The notes: generated by a model from the sequence alone, not told the origin. 64,000 nt of DNA from Beijerinckia sp. 28-YEA-48 (GCF_900104955.1 NZ_FNSI01000001.1:3444001-3508000); one strand, 5' to 3'. Shown: positions 47,048-56,836, counted from the first letter of the stretch. Program-made: numbers and translations.

Positions 47048-47272
47048 GTGATCGAGCTTATGCGCACCAATGACATGGTGCTGATTTCGGCCATAGAAGC
47101 CCTCCTGAATGCTGCGGATATCAATCACTTCGTCGCGGACGGCCATATGAGCGTGCTGGAAGGCTCAGCCGGCTTCCTACAGCGTCGGATTCTGGTCCCC
47201 CGCGACGATCTTGAACGGGCCCGCCGCCTCCTGACCGAGGCGGGCTATGGCGGCGAGCTCAAGCATGGCTGA
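47048..47272 (+). CDS. DUF2007 putative signal-transducing protein
   Basis: A 74-residue protein from GTG 47048 (GAGGG about eight bases upstream). A longer reading from 46703 is antisense to the polyprenyl synthase and is not real. The sequence IELMRTNDMVLISAIEALLN, then HMSVLEG and RRILVPRDDLERARRLL, is typical of DUF2007, small PII-like domains of unproven function. In alphaproteobacteria it usually stands between the octaprenyl synthase and the tRNA1(Val) methyltransferase gene, as here. It ends 19 bases before the latter. Confidence 0.85.
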   Translation: MIELMRTNDMVLISAIEALLNAADINHFVADGHMSVLEGSAGFLQRRILVPRDDLERARRLLTEAGYGGELKHG

Positions 47273-47291
47273 ATCGCAATGATTGAAACCC

Positions 47292-48044
47292 ATGACTGAA
47301 ACAGAGGATGCGCTGCTGGGCGGTCGCCTCCGGCTCCTGCAGCCGGCGACCGGCCACCGCGCCGGCACCGACGCCATCCTGTTGGCGGCCGCCTGCCAGC
47401 CGGTGGGCCGGCGCCTCGGCGATTTTGGCGCTGGAATCGGCACGGCCGGCCTTGCCGCCGCGCTGCGGCTGCGGCCCGACACGCTAACGCTGGTGGAGCG
47501 GGATGCGGACATGGCGGCGCTCGCTCGGCGCAATGCCGAGATCAATGCGGTTGCCGGAACGCAGGTCGTCGTCTGCGATCTGCTCAATGCCCGCGCCCGG
47601 CACGCGGCGGGCTTGGACGACAACAGCCTCGATGACGTGATCTGCAATCCGCCCTGGTATGACGGGCGCAGCCACCGCGTTTCGCCTGATCTGAAGAAAG
47701 CCACCGCCCATGCGGTGGAAGGCGGCAGCGACGATATCGTCGTGCCCTGGCTGCGCGCGGCGAGCGCCATGGTGCGCCCCGGCGGCACGCTGACCATGAT
47801 CCATCGCGTCGAGCAGCTGGGGAATATCCTTGCCGCGTGCGCGGGACGCTTCGGCGCCGTGACGGTGATGGCGGTTCATGCGCGCCCGGACCAGGCAGCG
47901 ATTCGCATTCTCGTGCGTGGCATCAAGGGCAGCCGCGCGCCCCTGCGGATCGCGCCGGCGCTGATCCTGCACGACCCCACGGGAGCGTTCACCGTGGAGG
48001 CCGAGGCCATCCATCGCGGCGAAGCCGCCATCGGATGGCCCTGA
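47292..48044 (+). CDS. tRNA1(Val) adenine-N6-methyltransferase-like protein
   Basis: About 250 residues from the ATG at 47292. The SAM-binding loop is GDFGAGIGTAGLAAA near residue 44, and the catalytic NPPW motif of N6-adenine methyltransferases is CNPPWYDG near 119. The likely reaction is methylation of adenine 37 in tRNA1(Val) (TrmN6/YfiC family); specificity is not provable from motifs. It follows the DUF2007 gene closely on the same strand. Confidence 0.87.
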   Translation: MTETEDALLGGRLRLLQPATGHRAGTDAILLAAACQPVGRRLGDFGAGIGTAGLAAALRLRPDTLTLVERDADMAALARRNAEINAVAGTQVVVCDLLNARARHAAGLDDNSLDDVICNPPWYDGRSHRVSPDLKKATAHAVEGGSDDIVVPWLRAASAMVRPGGTLTMIHRVEQLGNILAACAGRFGAVTVMAVHARPDQAAIRILVRGIKGSRAPLRIAPALILHDPTGAFTVEAEAIHRGEAAIGWP

Positions 48045-48064
48045 CTTTTACTTTGACGCGCAGC

Positions 48065-48427
48065 TCAGTAACAGACGCGACGGTTCACCCAGCCCCAACC
48101 CCAAGGGGTCGGCGCCCAGACCCGGCGAATGACGCAACCGCCATAACCGCCATAATAGCCCGGATAGCCGAAGCCATAGACCGGATAGGGGCGATAAAAG
48201 CGCGGGCCGCCATAAAAGCCCGGCCGGAACCCGCCACCGCGGAATCCGCCACCACCGAAACCGCCGCCTCTGAAGCCGCCACCGCCGTGGAAACCACCAC
48301 CGCCATGGAAACCACCGCCACCATGGCCGCCGTGTTGGGCCGACGCCGATTCCGAGAAAGTCACTGCGCCCAAAGCGACGACTGCGGCGATCGCGCCGGC
48401 GCGGGCAATACGTTGTATGAGGGACAT
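48065..48427 (-). CDS. Small secreted Gly/His/Phe-rich protein
   Basis: About 120 residues from the ATG at 48427, with GGAGG six bases upstream; the open reading to 48523 adds nothing. A signal peptide ends at SESASAQ. The mature part begins with repeats of HGGGGF and RGGGFGGGG, then a Tyr/Pro/Gly stretch (RPYPVYGFGYPGYY), and closes with a cysteine-containing CVIRRVWAPTPWGWGWVNRR segment that is common in small rhizobial exported peptides. Function unknown; perhaps an envelope or metal-binding peptide. Confidence 0.82.
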   Translation of the reverse strand: MSLIQRIARAGAIAAVVALGAVTFSESASAQHGGHGGGGFHGGGGFHGGGGFRGGGFGGGGFRGGGFRPGFYGGPRFYRPYPVYGFGYPGYYGGYGGCVIRRVWAPTPWGWGWVNRRVCY

Positions 48428-48729
48428 GACACACCTCCGACTTGGAGTGTTCTCTGGGCAGTGTTCGTTCGGTTTCACGAAACTTGGCCCAGGAAACAAA
48501 GCTCGTCCGTCGCACCTGAACAACTCCTTATGTAGTTGTTCATATGGCGTTCATAAGGCCGCGTTTGACCCTGCACGCACCGGCGACTAGTTTGCGCGCG
48601 ATTTTGCCGCCTGGACCTTTTCCGCTTTTGATGGATCAGAAGCGGAAAGGCTCATGTTTCTTGTTTTGACGCATTTTCTTCGCGCGATCTGGTATCCGCT
48701 GCGCCTGAAAATGCTCTTCTGGGGTTCCC

Positions 48730-49644
48730 ATGTCCGCCGCACTCGATCCGTCCAAGTCCTTCCAGGGCCTCATTCTGACCTTGCAGAAATTCTGGGCGGA
48801 ACAGGGCTGCGTCATCCTGCAGCCCTACGACATGGAAGTGGGCGCGGGCACGTTCCATCCGGCGACCACCTTGCGCTCGCTTGGCCCCAACCCCTGGAAA
48901 GCCGCCTATGTGCAGCCCTCGCGCCGGCCCAAGGATGGGCGCTATGGCGAGAACCCGAACCGGCTGCAGCACTATTATCAATTTCAGGTGATCCTGAAGC
49001 CGTCGCCGCCGGATTTGCAGGATCTCTACCTGCGCTCGCTCGCTGCCATCGGCGTCGACGCCAAAGTGCACGACATCCGCTTCGTCGAGGACGATTGGGA
49101 AAGCCCGACCTTGGGCGCCTGGGGCCTGGGCTGGGAATGCTGGTGCGACGGCATGGAAGTGAGCCAGTTCACCTATTTCCAGCAGGTGGCGGGCTTTGAA
49201 TGCGCGCCGGTTTCCGGCGAACTGACCTATGGTCTGGAACGGCTCGCCATGTATGTGCAGGGCGTCGAGAACGTCTACGATCTCAATTTCAACGGCGGCG
49301 AAGGCAGCGACAAGGTCACCTATGGTGATGTCTTCCTGCAGGCCGAGCAGGAATATTCGCGCTACAATTTCGAATATGCCGATACGGCGCAGCTGTTCCA
49401 GCATTTCCGCGACGCGGAAACCGAGTGCAAGGCGCTCTTGGAAAAGGGTGACAAGGGCAATCGCCATGAGCTGGCGCAGCCGGCCTATGACCAGTGCATC
49501 AAGGCTTCGCACCGCTTCAACCTGCTCGACGCGCGCGGCGTGATCTCGGTGACGGAGCGGCAGAGCTATATCCTGCGGGTGCGCGAGCTGGCCAAGGCCT
49601 GCGGCGCCGCCTGGCTGAACACGGCGGGCGGCGGGGGAGCTTAG
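48730..49644 (+). CDS. glyQ: Glycyl-tRNA synthetase alpha subunit
   Basis: A 304-residue subunit of the bacterial alpha2-beta2 enzyme. The opening [20 protein letters not shown] is the family hallmark, with [16 protein letters not shown] and the class II active-site WEC(W)[14 protein letters not shown] region following. It carries the aminoacylation site; the beta subunit is at 50746. Unusually the two are not adjacent: a CDGSH gene and a repeat-rich gap of about 750 bases intervene. Confidence 0.96.
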   Translation: MSAALDPSKSFQGLILTLQKFWAEQGCVILQPYDMEVGAGTFHPATTLRSLGPNPWKAAYVQPSRRPKDGRYGENPNRLQHYYQFQVILKPSPPDLQDLYLRSLAAIGVDAKVHDIRFVEDDWESPTLGAWGLGWECWCDGMEVSQFTYFQQVAGFECAPVSGELTYGLERLAMYVQGVENVYDLNFNGGEGSDKVTYGDVFLQAEQEYSRYNFEYADTAQLFQHFRDAETECKALLEKGDKGNRHELAQPAYDQCIKASHRFNLLDARGVISVTERQSYILRVRELAKACGAAWLNTAGGGGA

Positions 49645-49758
49645 TCCTCCGCCTGATCTCCGCGGAATCCTGGCTTGCCAAACACGGCCATTGCGCCATT
49701 CTAGATTGGAATCATTCCAGACGGCTTTCCGGCTGGGCAACCAATCCGGGAGAACGCC

Positions 49759-49998
49759 ATGGACCACCCCAACATCGCCCAGAAATCCCCCTATGCGACC
49801 GAGGTCGAGCAGGACAAAACCTATTTCTGGTGCGCCTGCGGCCTCTCGGCCAAGCAGCCGTTCTGCGACGGCAGCCACAAAGGCTCCGGCTTCGCCCCGG
49901 TGCGCTACACCGCCACCAAGGACCAGAAAGTCTATTTCTGTGGCTGCAAACACTCCCTGAATCAGCCCATGTGCGACGGCACCCACGGCAAGATCTGA
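49759..49998 (+). CDS. Double CDGSH iron-sulfur protein
   Basis: A 79-residue protein with two CDGSH motifs: CACGLSAKQPFCDGSHKG and CGCKHSLNQPMCDGTHGK. Each binds a [2Fe-2S] cluster with three Cys and one His, as in mitoNEET-type proteins; in bacteria they are thought to act in redox or iron-sulfur handling. It sits 114 bases after glyQ on the same strand, so co-expression with the synthetase is possible. The second motif has Thr in place of Ser. Confidence 0.92.
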   Translation: MDHPNIAQKSPYATEVEQDKTYFWCACGLSAKQPFCDGSHKGSGFAPVRYTATKDQKVYFCGCKHSLNQPMCDGTHGKI

Positions 49999-50045
49999 GC
50001 GAAATCTGAGGTAGCCGCCAGGCTGACAGAACGCGCCGAAGCCTT

Positions 50046-50169
50046 GGTGTCATCCGGACACGCGCAGCGTGATCCGGGAGCCAGGGACGCGCTTCACCCA
50101 TCGCAAACAGCATGCGTCACACGCCCCTGGATCCCCGCTCAGCCGCTGCGCGGCTGTCGGGGATGACAC
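50046..50169. repeat. Composite palindromic repeat, copy 6
   Basis: Left arm GGTGTCATCCGGACACGC...CCAGGGAC, short centre TTCACCCATCGCAAACAGCA, right arm CCTGGATCCCCGCTCAGCC..GTCGGGGATGACAC. The gap 49999-50745 holds this, the second repeat family at 50333-50450, and a hairpin at 50587-50622; no gene. Confidence 0.8.
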
Positions 50170-50332
50170 GAAGGCTTCGGCCCATCTTGCCACTGACTTC
50201 ATGACCCCAAGGCTCTTCGGATAGAACAAAGCATGAACATAAATCCGCCGCCCTTCCTTCGTATTTTCGCGCCCGATTTCATCGCGGCAGACGCCGCAGG
50301 ACGTGCGGAGGGGCACTTGGATCGCGGGATAA

Positions 50333-50450
50333 CCGTCATTGCGAGCGAAGCGAAGCAATCCAGGAGTCAAAGCGCAGGATCGTGGGCGCAAATGTGCTTG
50401 CGTCAGGGACATTTGTTGACGTTCCCCCACGCGCTCCTCGCAATAACGGG
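50333..50450. repeat. Second palindromic repeat family, second locus
   Basis: CCGTCATTGCGAGCGAAGCG.AAGCAATCCAGG at the left and CGCGCTCCTCGCAATAACGGG at the right are inverted arms around about 55 bases. Related arms are at 37882 and 38128. It lies within the glyQ-glyS gap. Confidence 0.65.
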
Positions 50451-50586
50451 TACAGCGTTCAGCGATGAGGGAGGGGGGTGCCACGCGATTCTGAGGAACA
50501 ACCCCATGCACCGTCACTTTTCGCCAATCTTGCGACAGGCGACGCGCGGACTTGACCCGGCGGCGCGCGTTTGCGAACAGCAGCCA

Positions 50587-50622
50587 AGGCAAATAACGTT
50601 TCGACAGAAACGCCATTTGCCT
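50587..50622. repeat. Hairpin before glyS
   Basis: AGGCAAATAACGTTT and AAACGCCATTTGCCT form an imperfect stem with a CGACAG loop, like the one at 24306-24342. It is about 125 bases upstream of glyS. Confidence 0.5.
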
Positions 50623-50745
50623 GGGATCTTTAGACGCGTCTTTGTGACGTTTGACTAAGTCAAACTGCAAAACGCTTTGGTATCTGGCCGGGCATGCCCG
50701 GCCGTCATTTCGTGAAAGGGGCGGTCTCGCGGTCCGCCGCGTCCA

Positions 50746-52929
50746 ATGCCCGATTTGCTTCTTGAACTGTTCAGCGAAGAAATTCCCGCCCGCATGCAGA
50801 AGCAGGCGTCGGACGACCTCAAGCGCCTGATCACCAACGCGCTGGTCGATCGTGGCATGACCTATGAAGGCGCTGTCGCCTTCGCCACGCCGCGGCGACT
50901 GGCCCTGCATATCGCCGGCCTGCCGGTGCGCCAGCCCGACACGCGCGAGGAAAAGAAGGGGCCGCGCGTCGGCGCCCCCGACGCCGCCGTGCAAGGCTTC
51001 CTCAAGAGCGCCGGCCTCACCTCGCTCGACCAAGCCAAAATCGAGAAGGACCCGAAGGGCAAGGGCGAATTCTATGTGGCGGTGATCGAGCGCAGCGGTG
51101 GTAACACCATTGATGTGCTCGCCGGCATCCTGCCCGGCATCATCAAGACTTTCCCCTGGCCGAAATCGATGCGCTGGGGCGCCGCCTCGACGCGCAGCGA
51201 TGCGTTGCGTTGGGTGCGGCCGCTGCATTCGATCCTGGCGACGTTCGGGCTTGAGACCGAAGAGCCGGAGATCGTCCGCTTCGAAGTCGACGGCATCCAC
51301 GCCGGCAATCTGACGCGCGGCCACCGTTTCCTGGCGCCGGGCGAAATCAAGGTGCGGCGTTTCGATGACTACGTGCCGGCGCTGGAAAAGGCCAAGGTCG
51401 TTCTCGATGCGGAGCGGCGCAAGCAGATCATCCTGAGCGACGCGAAGGAGCTTGCCTTCGCGCAAGGGCTTGAGCTGATCGAAGACGAAGCCTTGCTCGA
51501 CGAAGTCGCCGGCCTGGTCGAATGGCCGGTGGTGCTGATGGGCACGTTCGACGAAGCCTTCCTCGATATTCCCGGAGAGGTGATCCGCGCCACCATCCGC
51601 GCCAACCAGAAATGTTTCGTGCTGCGGGGCCCCGACGGCAAGCTCGCCAATAAATTCCTGCTGACGTCGAACATCGAAGCGAGCGACGGCGGCACCAAGA
51701 TCGCCGCCGGCAACGGCCGCGTGGTGCGGGCCCGTTTGTCCGATGCGTTGTATTTCTGGGAAACGGACCGCAAGGCCCTGCCCGACGTGAAGGACTATGT
51801 CACCGACGCGCAGAAGCTCGGCCTCGATCTCGACAAGCCGCTCGACCAGCGCATGGGCAAGCTCGGGCATCTCAACGTGGTGTTCCACGAGAAGCTCGGC
51901 ACCCAGGGCGCGCGCGTCGCGCGCATCAGGGCGCTGGCCGAACAGCTTGCGCCGCTTGTCGGCGCAGATCCCGCTCACGCCATGCGCGCGGCAGCGCTCT
52001 GCAAAGCCGATCTGATGACCGAAGTGGTCGGCGAATTCCCCGAGACGCAAGGGCTGATGGGCCGGCGCTATGCCGAGCTGCAGGGCGAGCCGGCCGATGT
52101 CTGCGCCGCGTTGGAGGAACATTATAAGCCGCAAGGCCCGACCGACCGCGTGCCGACCAGCGCGGTCAGCATCGCCGTGGCGCTAGCCGACAAGATCGAT
52201 ACGCTCACTGGCTTCTGGGCCATCGACGAGAAGCCCACCGGCAGCAAGGATCCCTTCGCGCTGCGCCGCGCGGCTTTGGGTGTGATCCGGCTGGTGTTGG
52301 AAAATAATGTCCGGTTGAAACTGCTACCGGTCTTTGCCAAAGCGGCCGCGCACATCGCCGTCGGCAATAGCGGCGCTGACAAAGCGCACATCGATCTCCT
52401 CGCCTTCTTCCATGACCGCCTGAAAGTCTATCTGCGCGACAAGGGCGCGCGGCATGATCTGATCGATGCTGTGCTCGCCATGGGCGATGGCTCAGCGAAC
52501 GACGACCTGTTGACGATCGTGCGCCGCGTCGAAGCGCTCGGCTCCTTCCTCGATACGGAAGACGGCAAGAACTTGCTCGCCGGCTACAAGCGCGCCGCCA
52601 ACATCATCCGCGCCGAGGAGAAGAAGGAAAAGGACGCCAGCGCTTTTGAGGCCGCTTATGTCGCCGACGCTTCAGCCAGCGCGCCCGAAGCAGCACTCGC
52701 CGCCGGCATCGACGTGGCCGCCAAGGAAGCGGCGCAGGCCATCGCGCAGGAGAATTACGCCGGCGCCATGGGCGCGCTGTCGAAGCTGCGCGCGCCGGTC
52801 GACGCTTTCTTCACCGACGTGACGGTCAACGATCCCGATGCGGGCAAACGTCTCAACCGGCTGCGTTTGCTCAACGCGTTGCGCCGCGCGGTGCATGGCG
52901 TGGCGGATTTTTCGAAGATCGCTGGTTGA
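50746..52929 (+). CDS. glyS: Glycyl-tRNA synthetase beta subunit
   Basis: A 727-residue subunit, typical for the family. It begins [18 protein letters not shown], the normal GlyS start, with no close Shine-Dalgarno that I can point out. The middle carries the B3/B4-like and HD-type domains of GlyS (SMRWG near residue 140), and the C-terminus the tRNA-binding ALKYD-type anticodon domain. It binds and positions tRNA-Gly for GlyQ. A minus-strand frame over it (50050-52134) is a shadow. Confidence 0.95.
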   Translation: MPDLLLELFSEEIPARMQKQASDDLKRLITNALVDRGMTYEGAVAFATPRRLALHIAGLPVRQPDTREEKKGPRVGAPDAAVQGFLKSAGLTSLDQAKIEKDPKGKGEFYVAVIERSGGNTIDVLAGILPGIIKTFPWPKSMRWGAASTRSDALRWVRPLHSILATFGLETEEPEIVRFEVDGIHAGNLTRGHRFLAPGEIKVRRFDDYVPALEKAKVVLDAERRKQIILSDAKELAFAQGLELIEDEALLDEVAGLVEWPVVLMGTFDEAFLDIPGEVIRATIRANQKCFVLRGPDGKLANKFLLTSNIEASDGGTKIAAGNGRVVRARLSDALYFWETDRKALPDVKDYVTDAQKLGLDLDKPLDQRMGKLGHLNVVFHEKLGTQGARVARIRALAEQLAPLVGADPAHAMRAAALCKADLMTEVVGEFPETQGLMGRRYAELQGEPADVCAALEEHYKPQGPTDRVPTSAVSIAVALADKIDTLTGFWAIDEKPTGSKDPFALRRAALGVIRLVLENNVRLKLLPVFAKAAAHIAVGNSGADKAHIDLLAFFHDRLKVYLRDKGARHDLIDAVLAMGDGSANDDLLTIVRRVEALGSFLDTEDGKNLLAGYKRAANIIRAEEKKEKDASAFEAAYVADASASAPEAALAAGIDVAAKEAAQAIAQENYAGAMGALSKLRAPVDAFFTDVTVNDPDAGKRLNRLRLLNALRRAVHGVADFSKIAG

Positions 52930-52947
52930 GCCTGCGCGGCAGCCGTT

Positions 52948-53078
52948 GTGTCATACCGGACGCCGAAGGCGATCCGGTATCCAGGGGCAACCGCCTCACC
53001 TGAGCGTGTCGCTGCAAAAGATTTTACCACTCGCCCCTGGTTCCCGGATCGCGCTTTCAGCGCGTCCGGGATGACACC
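52948..53078. repeat. Composite palindromic repeat, copy 7
   Basis: TGTGTCATACCGGACGCCGAAGGC...CCAGGGGC, centre with TGCAAAAGATTTTACCACTCG, then CCCTGGTTCCCGGATCGCG...GTCCGGGATGACACC. It lies between convergent glyS and the nitrilase-family gene. Confidence 0.8.
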
Positions 53079-53093
53079 ACGGCTTCGGTTTCT

Positions 53094-53915
53094 TCAGGCG
53101 ATTTTCCGCTTGTGCTGCGCGACCGGAATCATCGCACGCACTTTCTTCACCCGCTCCGGATCGATCCGCGTCGTCACATAGCCAATGCCATCGGAGGCTT
53201 TGGCGACCACATGACCCCAAGGATCGGCGACCAGCGAATGGCCATAGGTCATGCGCGGTTCATTGCCCTGCATATGCGTGCCGGTCTGGCCGGCGGCGCA
53301 GAAATAGGTTTCCGTCTCGATGGCGCGCGCCCGGCACAGCACCTCCCAATGGTCCTTGCCGGTCTGCAAGGTGAAGGCTGCCGGCAGCGCGATCACCTGC
53401 GCGCCCTTCTCCGCCAGAGCCTGGAAGAGATAGGGAAAGCGCAGGTCGTAGCAAATGGCGCAGCCGATGGTGACGCCTTCGCAGTCATAGGTGACAACCG
53501 CATCGCCAGGGCGGAAAGCAGCGCTCTCATTATACTGCTGGCCATCGGGCGCGGTGATGTCGAACATGTGAATTTTGCGATAGCGCGCCAGTTCGCGGCC
53601 CTCGCGATCAAACGCCACCGTGGTGTTGCCGATGCGCTCTTCGCCATCGATCGCTTCGAGAATCGAACCGCCATGGATGAAGACGCCATGCGTCTTGGCC
53701 ATGGTCTGCAACATCGTATAGGCGGGACCGTCAGGCAGTTTCTCGGCTGCCTCACGCTTCTGCGCCCGCGAGCCGCCCATGAAGTCGAAGACCTCCGGCA
53801 GGCAGATCCAATCCGGCTTTTCCTCGGTGACCGCCTGCTCGATGAGCTTGCGCGCCATCGCCAGATTGGCCGCCTTGTCCGAACCGGAATTCATCTGGAT
53901 GAGAGCGACCTTCAT
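53094..53915 (-). CDS. Nitrilase-superfamily carbon-nitrogen hydrolase
   Basis: A 273-residue protein with the Glu-Lys-Cys triad: Glu in WICLPEVFDF near 41, Lys in YRKIHMFDI near 112, and Cys in IGCAICYDLRFPYL near 152. The profile fits the Nit1/Nit2 group (omega-amidase or deaminated glutathione amidase) rather than true nitrilases. It hydrolyses an amide to acid plus ammonia; probably a repair or housekeeping role. It lies 24 bases after pcaF on the same strand, so both may be read together. Confidence 0.9.
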   Translation of the reverse strand: MKVALIQMNSGSDKAANLAMARKLIEQAVTEEKPDWICLPEVFDFMGGSRAQKREAAEKLPDGPAYTMLQTMAKTHGVFIHGGSILEAIDGEERIGNTTVAFDREGRELARYRKIHMFDITAPDGQQYNESAAFRPGDAVVTYDCEGVTIGCAICYDLRFPYLFQALAEKGAQVIALPAAFTLQTGKDHWEVLCRARAIETETYFCAAGQTGTHMQGNEPRMTYGHSLVADPWGHVVAKASDGIGYVTTRIDPERVKKVRAMIPVAQHKRKIA

Positions 53916-53939
53916 GGGAAGTTCCTTAATCGCCTAAAG

Positions 53940-55145
53940 TCAGTTGACGCTTTCCAGGCCCAACGAAATGCCCTGGCCGACGCCGATGCACATGGTCGCG
54001 AGCGCGCGCTTGGCCTTGCGATCATTCATCTCGATGGCCGCAGACAAAGCGATGCGCACGCCCGACATGCCGAGCGGATGACCGATGGCGATGGCGCCGC
54101 CATTGGGATTGATGTGTTCGGCATCATCCGGCAGGCCGAGATCGCGCGTCACGGCCAGCGCCTGCGCGGCGAAAGCCTCGTTCAGTTCGATCACATCGAA
54201 ATCGGAAATTTTCAGGCCGAGCCGATCCATCAGCTTGCGTGTTGCCGGCGCCGGACCAATGCCCATGATGCGCGGCGGCACGCCGGCGGTCGCCAGGCCC
54301 GTGATCTTGGCCAGCGGCTGCAAGCCGTATTTCTGCACAGCCTTGCCCGACGCGATGAGCACGGCAGCCGCGCCATCGTTGACGCCGGAAGCATTGCCGG
54401 CCGTCACCGATCCGTCCTTGCGGAAGATCGCCTTCAGCGCTGAGAGCTTGTCGAGCGTCGTCGCGCGCGGATGTTCGTCGCGATCGACGACAGTCACATT
54501 GCCCTTGCGATCCTTGATCTCGACCGCAACAATTTCACGCCCCAAGCGGCCGTTCTCGATGGCCTTCGCCGCCCGGTTCTGGCTGCGCAGCGCGAAGGCA
54601 TCCTGATCCGCCCGTGAGATCTGCCGGTCGGCGGCGAGATTCTCCGCCGTCTCGCCCATGGCATCGACACCATATTGGGCGCGCATCTGCGGATTGATGA
54701 AACGCCAGCCGATGGTCGTGTCTTCGACGGCGGCCTGGCGCGAGAACGCTTCCGTCGCCTTGGCCATAACGAAAGGCGCGCGCGACATGCTCTCGACACC
54801 GCTGGCGATGGCGATTTCCATTTCACCCGCGCGGATGGCGCGCGCGGCCGACCCGACCGCATCGAGCCCCGAGCCGCACAGCCGGTTCAAGGTGACGCCG
54901 GGCACCTCGAGCGGGATGCCAGCGAGCAGCAGGCCCATGCGGGCGACGTTGCGGTTATCCTCGCCCGCTTGGTTGGCGCAGCCGGCAAAGACTTCCTCGA
55001 TGGCCGAGACCGGAACCTGCGGCACTTTCGCCACCAGGGTCTTGAGCACATGGGCGAGAAGATCGTCCGGACGAACCGATGAGAGCGCTCCGCCGTAGCG
55101 GCCGACAGGCGTGCGGACACCCGCGCAAAGGAAAACGTCATTCAT
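53940..55145 (-). CDS. pcaF: 3-oxoadipyl-CoA thiolase
   Basis: A 401-residue thiolase. Catalytic Cys is in LNRLCGSGLDAV near residue 90, His in NGGAIAIGHPLGMSG near 355 and the second Cys in ATMCIGVGQG near 385. The signature GCANQAGEDNRNVARM is typical of PcaF/PaaJ, which split 3-oxoadipyl-CoA to succinyl-CoA and acetyl-CoA, the last step of the beta-ketoadipate and phenylacetate routes. It could complete breakdown of protocatechuate made in the cluster upstream, but it lies 15 kb away without other pca genes, so the link is inferred. Confidence 0.88.
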   Translation of the reverse strand: MNDVFLCAGVRTPVGRYGGALSSVRPDDLLAHVLKTLVAKVPQVPVSAIEEVFAGCANQAGEDNRNVARMGLLLAGIPLEVPGVTLNRLCGSGLDAVGSAARAIRAGEMEIAIASGVESMSRAPFVMAKATEAFSRQAAVEDTTIGWRFINPQMRAQYGVDAMGETAENLAADRQISRADQDAFALRSQNRAAKAIENGRLGREIVAVEIKDRKGNVTVVDRDEHPRATTLDKLSALKAIFRKDGSVTAGNASGVNDGAAAVLIASGKAVQKYGLQPLAKITGLATAGVPPRIMGIGPAPATRKLMDRLGLKISDFDVIELNEAFAAQALAVTRDLGLPDDAEHINPNGGAIAIGHPLGMSGVRIALSAAIEMNDRKAKRALATMCIGVGQGISLGLESVN

Positions 55146-55413
55146 CGATCGGCTCCATTTCTTGTCGGCCCAAGACAGGCACCAAGGCAGGTCCCCAAAC
55201 AGGCGCGCTAACGGGCATTCCGGGTGCCTTTTACGGGGCGAGCCAGCCGATGGCCAGAGCCTTCGATCGAGAACCCTTCACAGCGCCGATTGAGAATACT
55301 TCCAATATCAGCCAGACTGAACGACATCCCGCCCGCGATCCGTTAAAGTTGACGCCGCCGCCGATTTGGCCATTGTTGCCCCCGACGGCGGCCGCCCCCG
55401 GCCGGAGATGGAT

Positions 55414-55893
55414 ATGGCTTTGAAGGGTATGGTATTGAAAGGAAAGCCGCAGCCTGCGGCGGCGACGGTTGCCATGCCCGCCGAGACAACCCAGGCGAGT
55501 CGATTCGGCAAAACACGGACGGCGCAGTCGACCGCGTTGATGGAAGACTATGTCGAGCTGATCGCCGACCTTCTCGCCAATCATGGTGAAGCGCGGCCGA
55601 CCGACGTGGCGCGCCGGCTTGGCGTGTCGCACGCGACCGCCATCAAATCGATTGCCCGCCTGAAGCGCGAAGGCCTGGCGACGTCAAAACCCTATCGCGG
55701 TGTCTTCCTGACCGATGCGGGGCACCAGCTTGCCGACCGCGTGCGCGCGCGCCATCGCCTGGTGGTCGACGTACTCCTTGCCATCGGCGTTCCCCTCGAA
55801 GCGGCGGAAGCCGATGCCGAGGGCATGGAACATCATGTATCCGACCTGTCGCTCGCCGCATTTTCCAAATTTTTGAAAGAACACGGCAACTAA
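55414..55893 (+). CDS. mntR: Manganese-responsive regulator MntR (DtxR family)
   Basis: About 159 residues from the ATG at 55414, which has GGAG six bases upstream; an ATG at 55408 is too close to it. A winged helix-turn-helix covers about 45-105 (EARPTDVARRLGVSHATAIKSI), and the metal-binding dimerisation part reads RHRLVVDVLLAIGV, then AEGMEHHVS, giving the His/Glu/Asp ligands of MntR. It should repress manganese uptake genes when Mn(II) is plentiful. No mntH is beside it in the window. Confidence 0.87.
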   Translation: MALKGMVLKGKPQPAAATVAMPAETTQASRFGKTRTAQSTALMEDYVELIADLLANHGEARPTDVARRLGVSHATAIKSIARLKREGLATSKPYRGVFLTDAGHQLADRVRARHRLVVDVLLAIGVPLEAAEADAEGMEHHVSDLSLAAFSKFLKEHGN

Positions 55894-56005
55894 TCGGGTC
55901 TTTCCGACGTTTCAAACACGCCCTTTTGCCAAACCCGCAGCGGGTGTAGTTTACACATGCTGTCACGGTGAGGGCCGACGGCGGCGGACGTTGGAAGGGG
56001 ATACA

Positions 56006-56836
56006 ATGAAAAACATTTTGGTGCCGATCGAAATGCACTCGACGGTCGACTCTGTTCTGCAGACCGCTCTCGTGCTGGCACGAAAATTCGACAGCTATAT
56101 CGAAGGGACGCCATTGGGGCCTGATCTTCCCGATCTTGTGGCCTTCGATATGCCCGTGAGCTGGACGATCAACGATCAAAATTCATGGAAGGAGCTGGCT
56201 GACGAAGCGCATCGCAAGTTCGATGCGACCATGTCGGGAGCCGGAATCGCCAGCAAGGCGGCCAATGGCAGCGGCCCCTCGCAGGCCTGGTCAGGCGATC
56301 ATTCGCTCGGCGACAGCCAGGTGGCGAGCTATGCCCGCGTCTTCGACGTCACCGTGCTTGGCCGGCCGGGATCAGAACGCGGCGACCCACGCATGGCGAC
56401 ATCGGAAGCCGCCCTCTTCGAGAGCGGTCGCCCGATCATGCTGGCGCCCCCGCGGACTCCTTCGACATTCGGCGACACCGTTGTCATCTCCTGGAACCAG
56501 AGCACGGAAACCGCACGCGCCACCGCCTTTGCCATGCCCCTGTTGAAGAAAGCGAAGAAGGTTATCGTCTTGACCATCGAGAACTTCGTTGTCGATGGCC
56601 CCACCGGCGAACAATGCGCCCAGATGCTGGCGCGCCATGGCATCGCTGTCGACGCGGTGAGCCGGCCCGGCGGCAAGAGTTCGGGCGAAGACATTCTCGA
56701 CCAGACGGAAAAGCTTGGCGGCGACCTCCTCGTCAAGGGCGCCTATACGCAGAGCCGGTTGCGACAGATGATTTTCGGCGGCGCCACCGCCCATATCCTG
56801 GCGAAGGCGAAACTGCCGGTGTTCATGGCGAACTGA
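56006..56836 (+). CDS. Universal stress protein (UspA family)
   Basis: About 276 residues from the ATG at 56006 (GGAAGGGG upstream; the frame opens at a TTG, 55991). Two Usp folds are joined: the first opens MKNILVPIEMHSTVD, the second has VVISWNQSTETARATAFAMPLL and ends LLVKGAYTQSRLRQMIFGGATAHIL. The ATP-binding GxxG..S pattern of active Usp proteins is only partly kept in the second fold. Its role in stress survival is general. It is followed by a hairpin terminator. Confidence 0.87.
   Translation: MKNILVPIEMHSTVDSVLQTALVLARKFDSYIEGTPLGPDLPDLVAFDMPVSWTINDQNSWKELADEAHRKFDATMSGAGIASKAANGSGPSQAWSGDHSLGDSQVASYARVFDVTVLGRPGSERGDPRMATSEAALFESGRPIMLAPPRTPSTFGDTVVISWNQSTETARATAFAMPLLKKAKKVIVLTIENFVVDGPTGEQCAQMLARHGIAVDAVSRPGGKSSGEDILDQTEKLGGDLLVKGAYTQSRLRQMIFGGATAHILAKAKLPVFMAN

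Noticed and set aside
50050-52134. A 694-codon minus-strand frame
   Set aside because: It lies antisense to glyS, has no recognisable motifs and the composition of a GC-skew shadow; glyS itself is certain.
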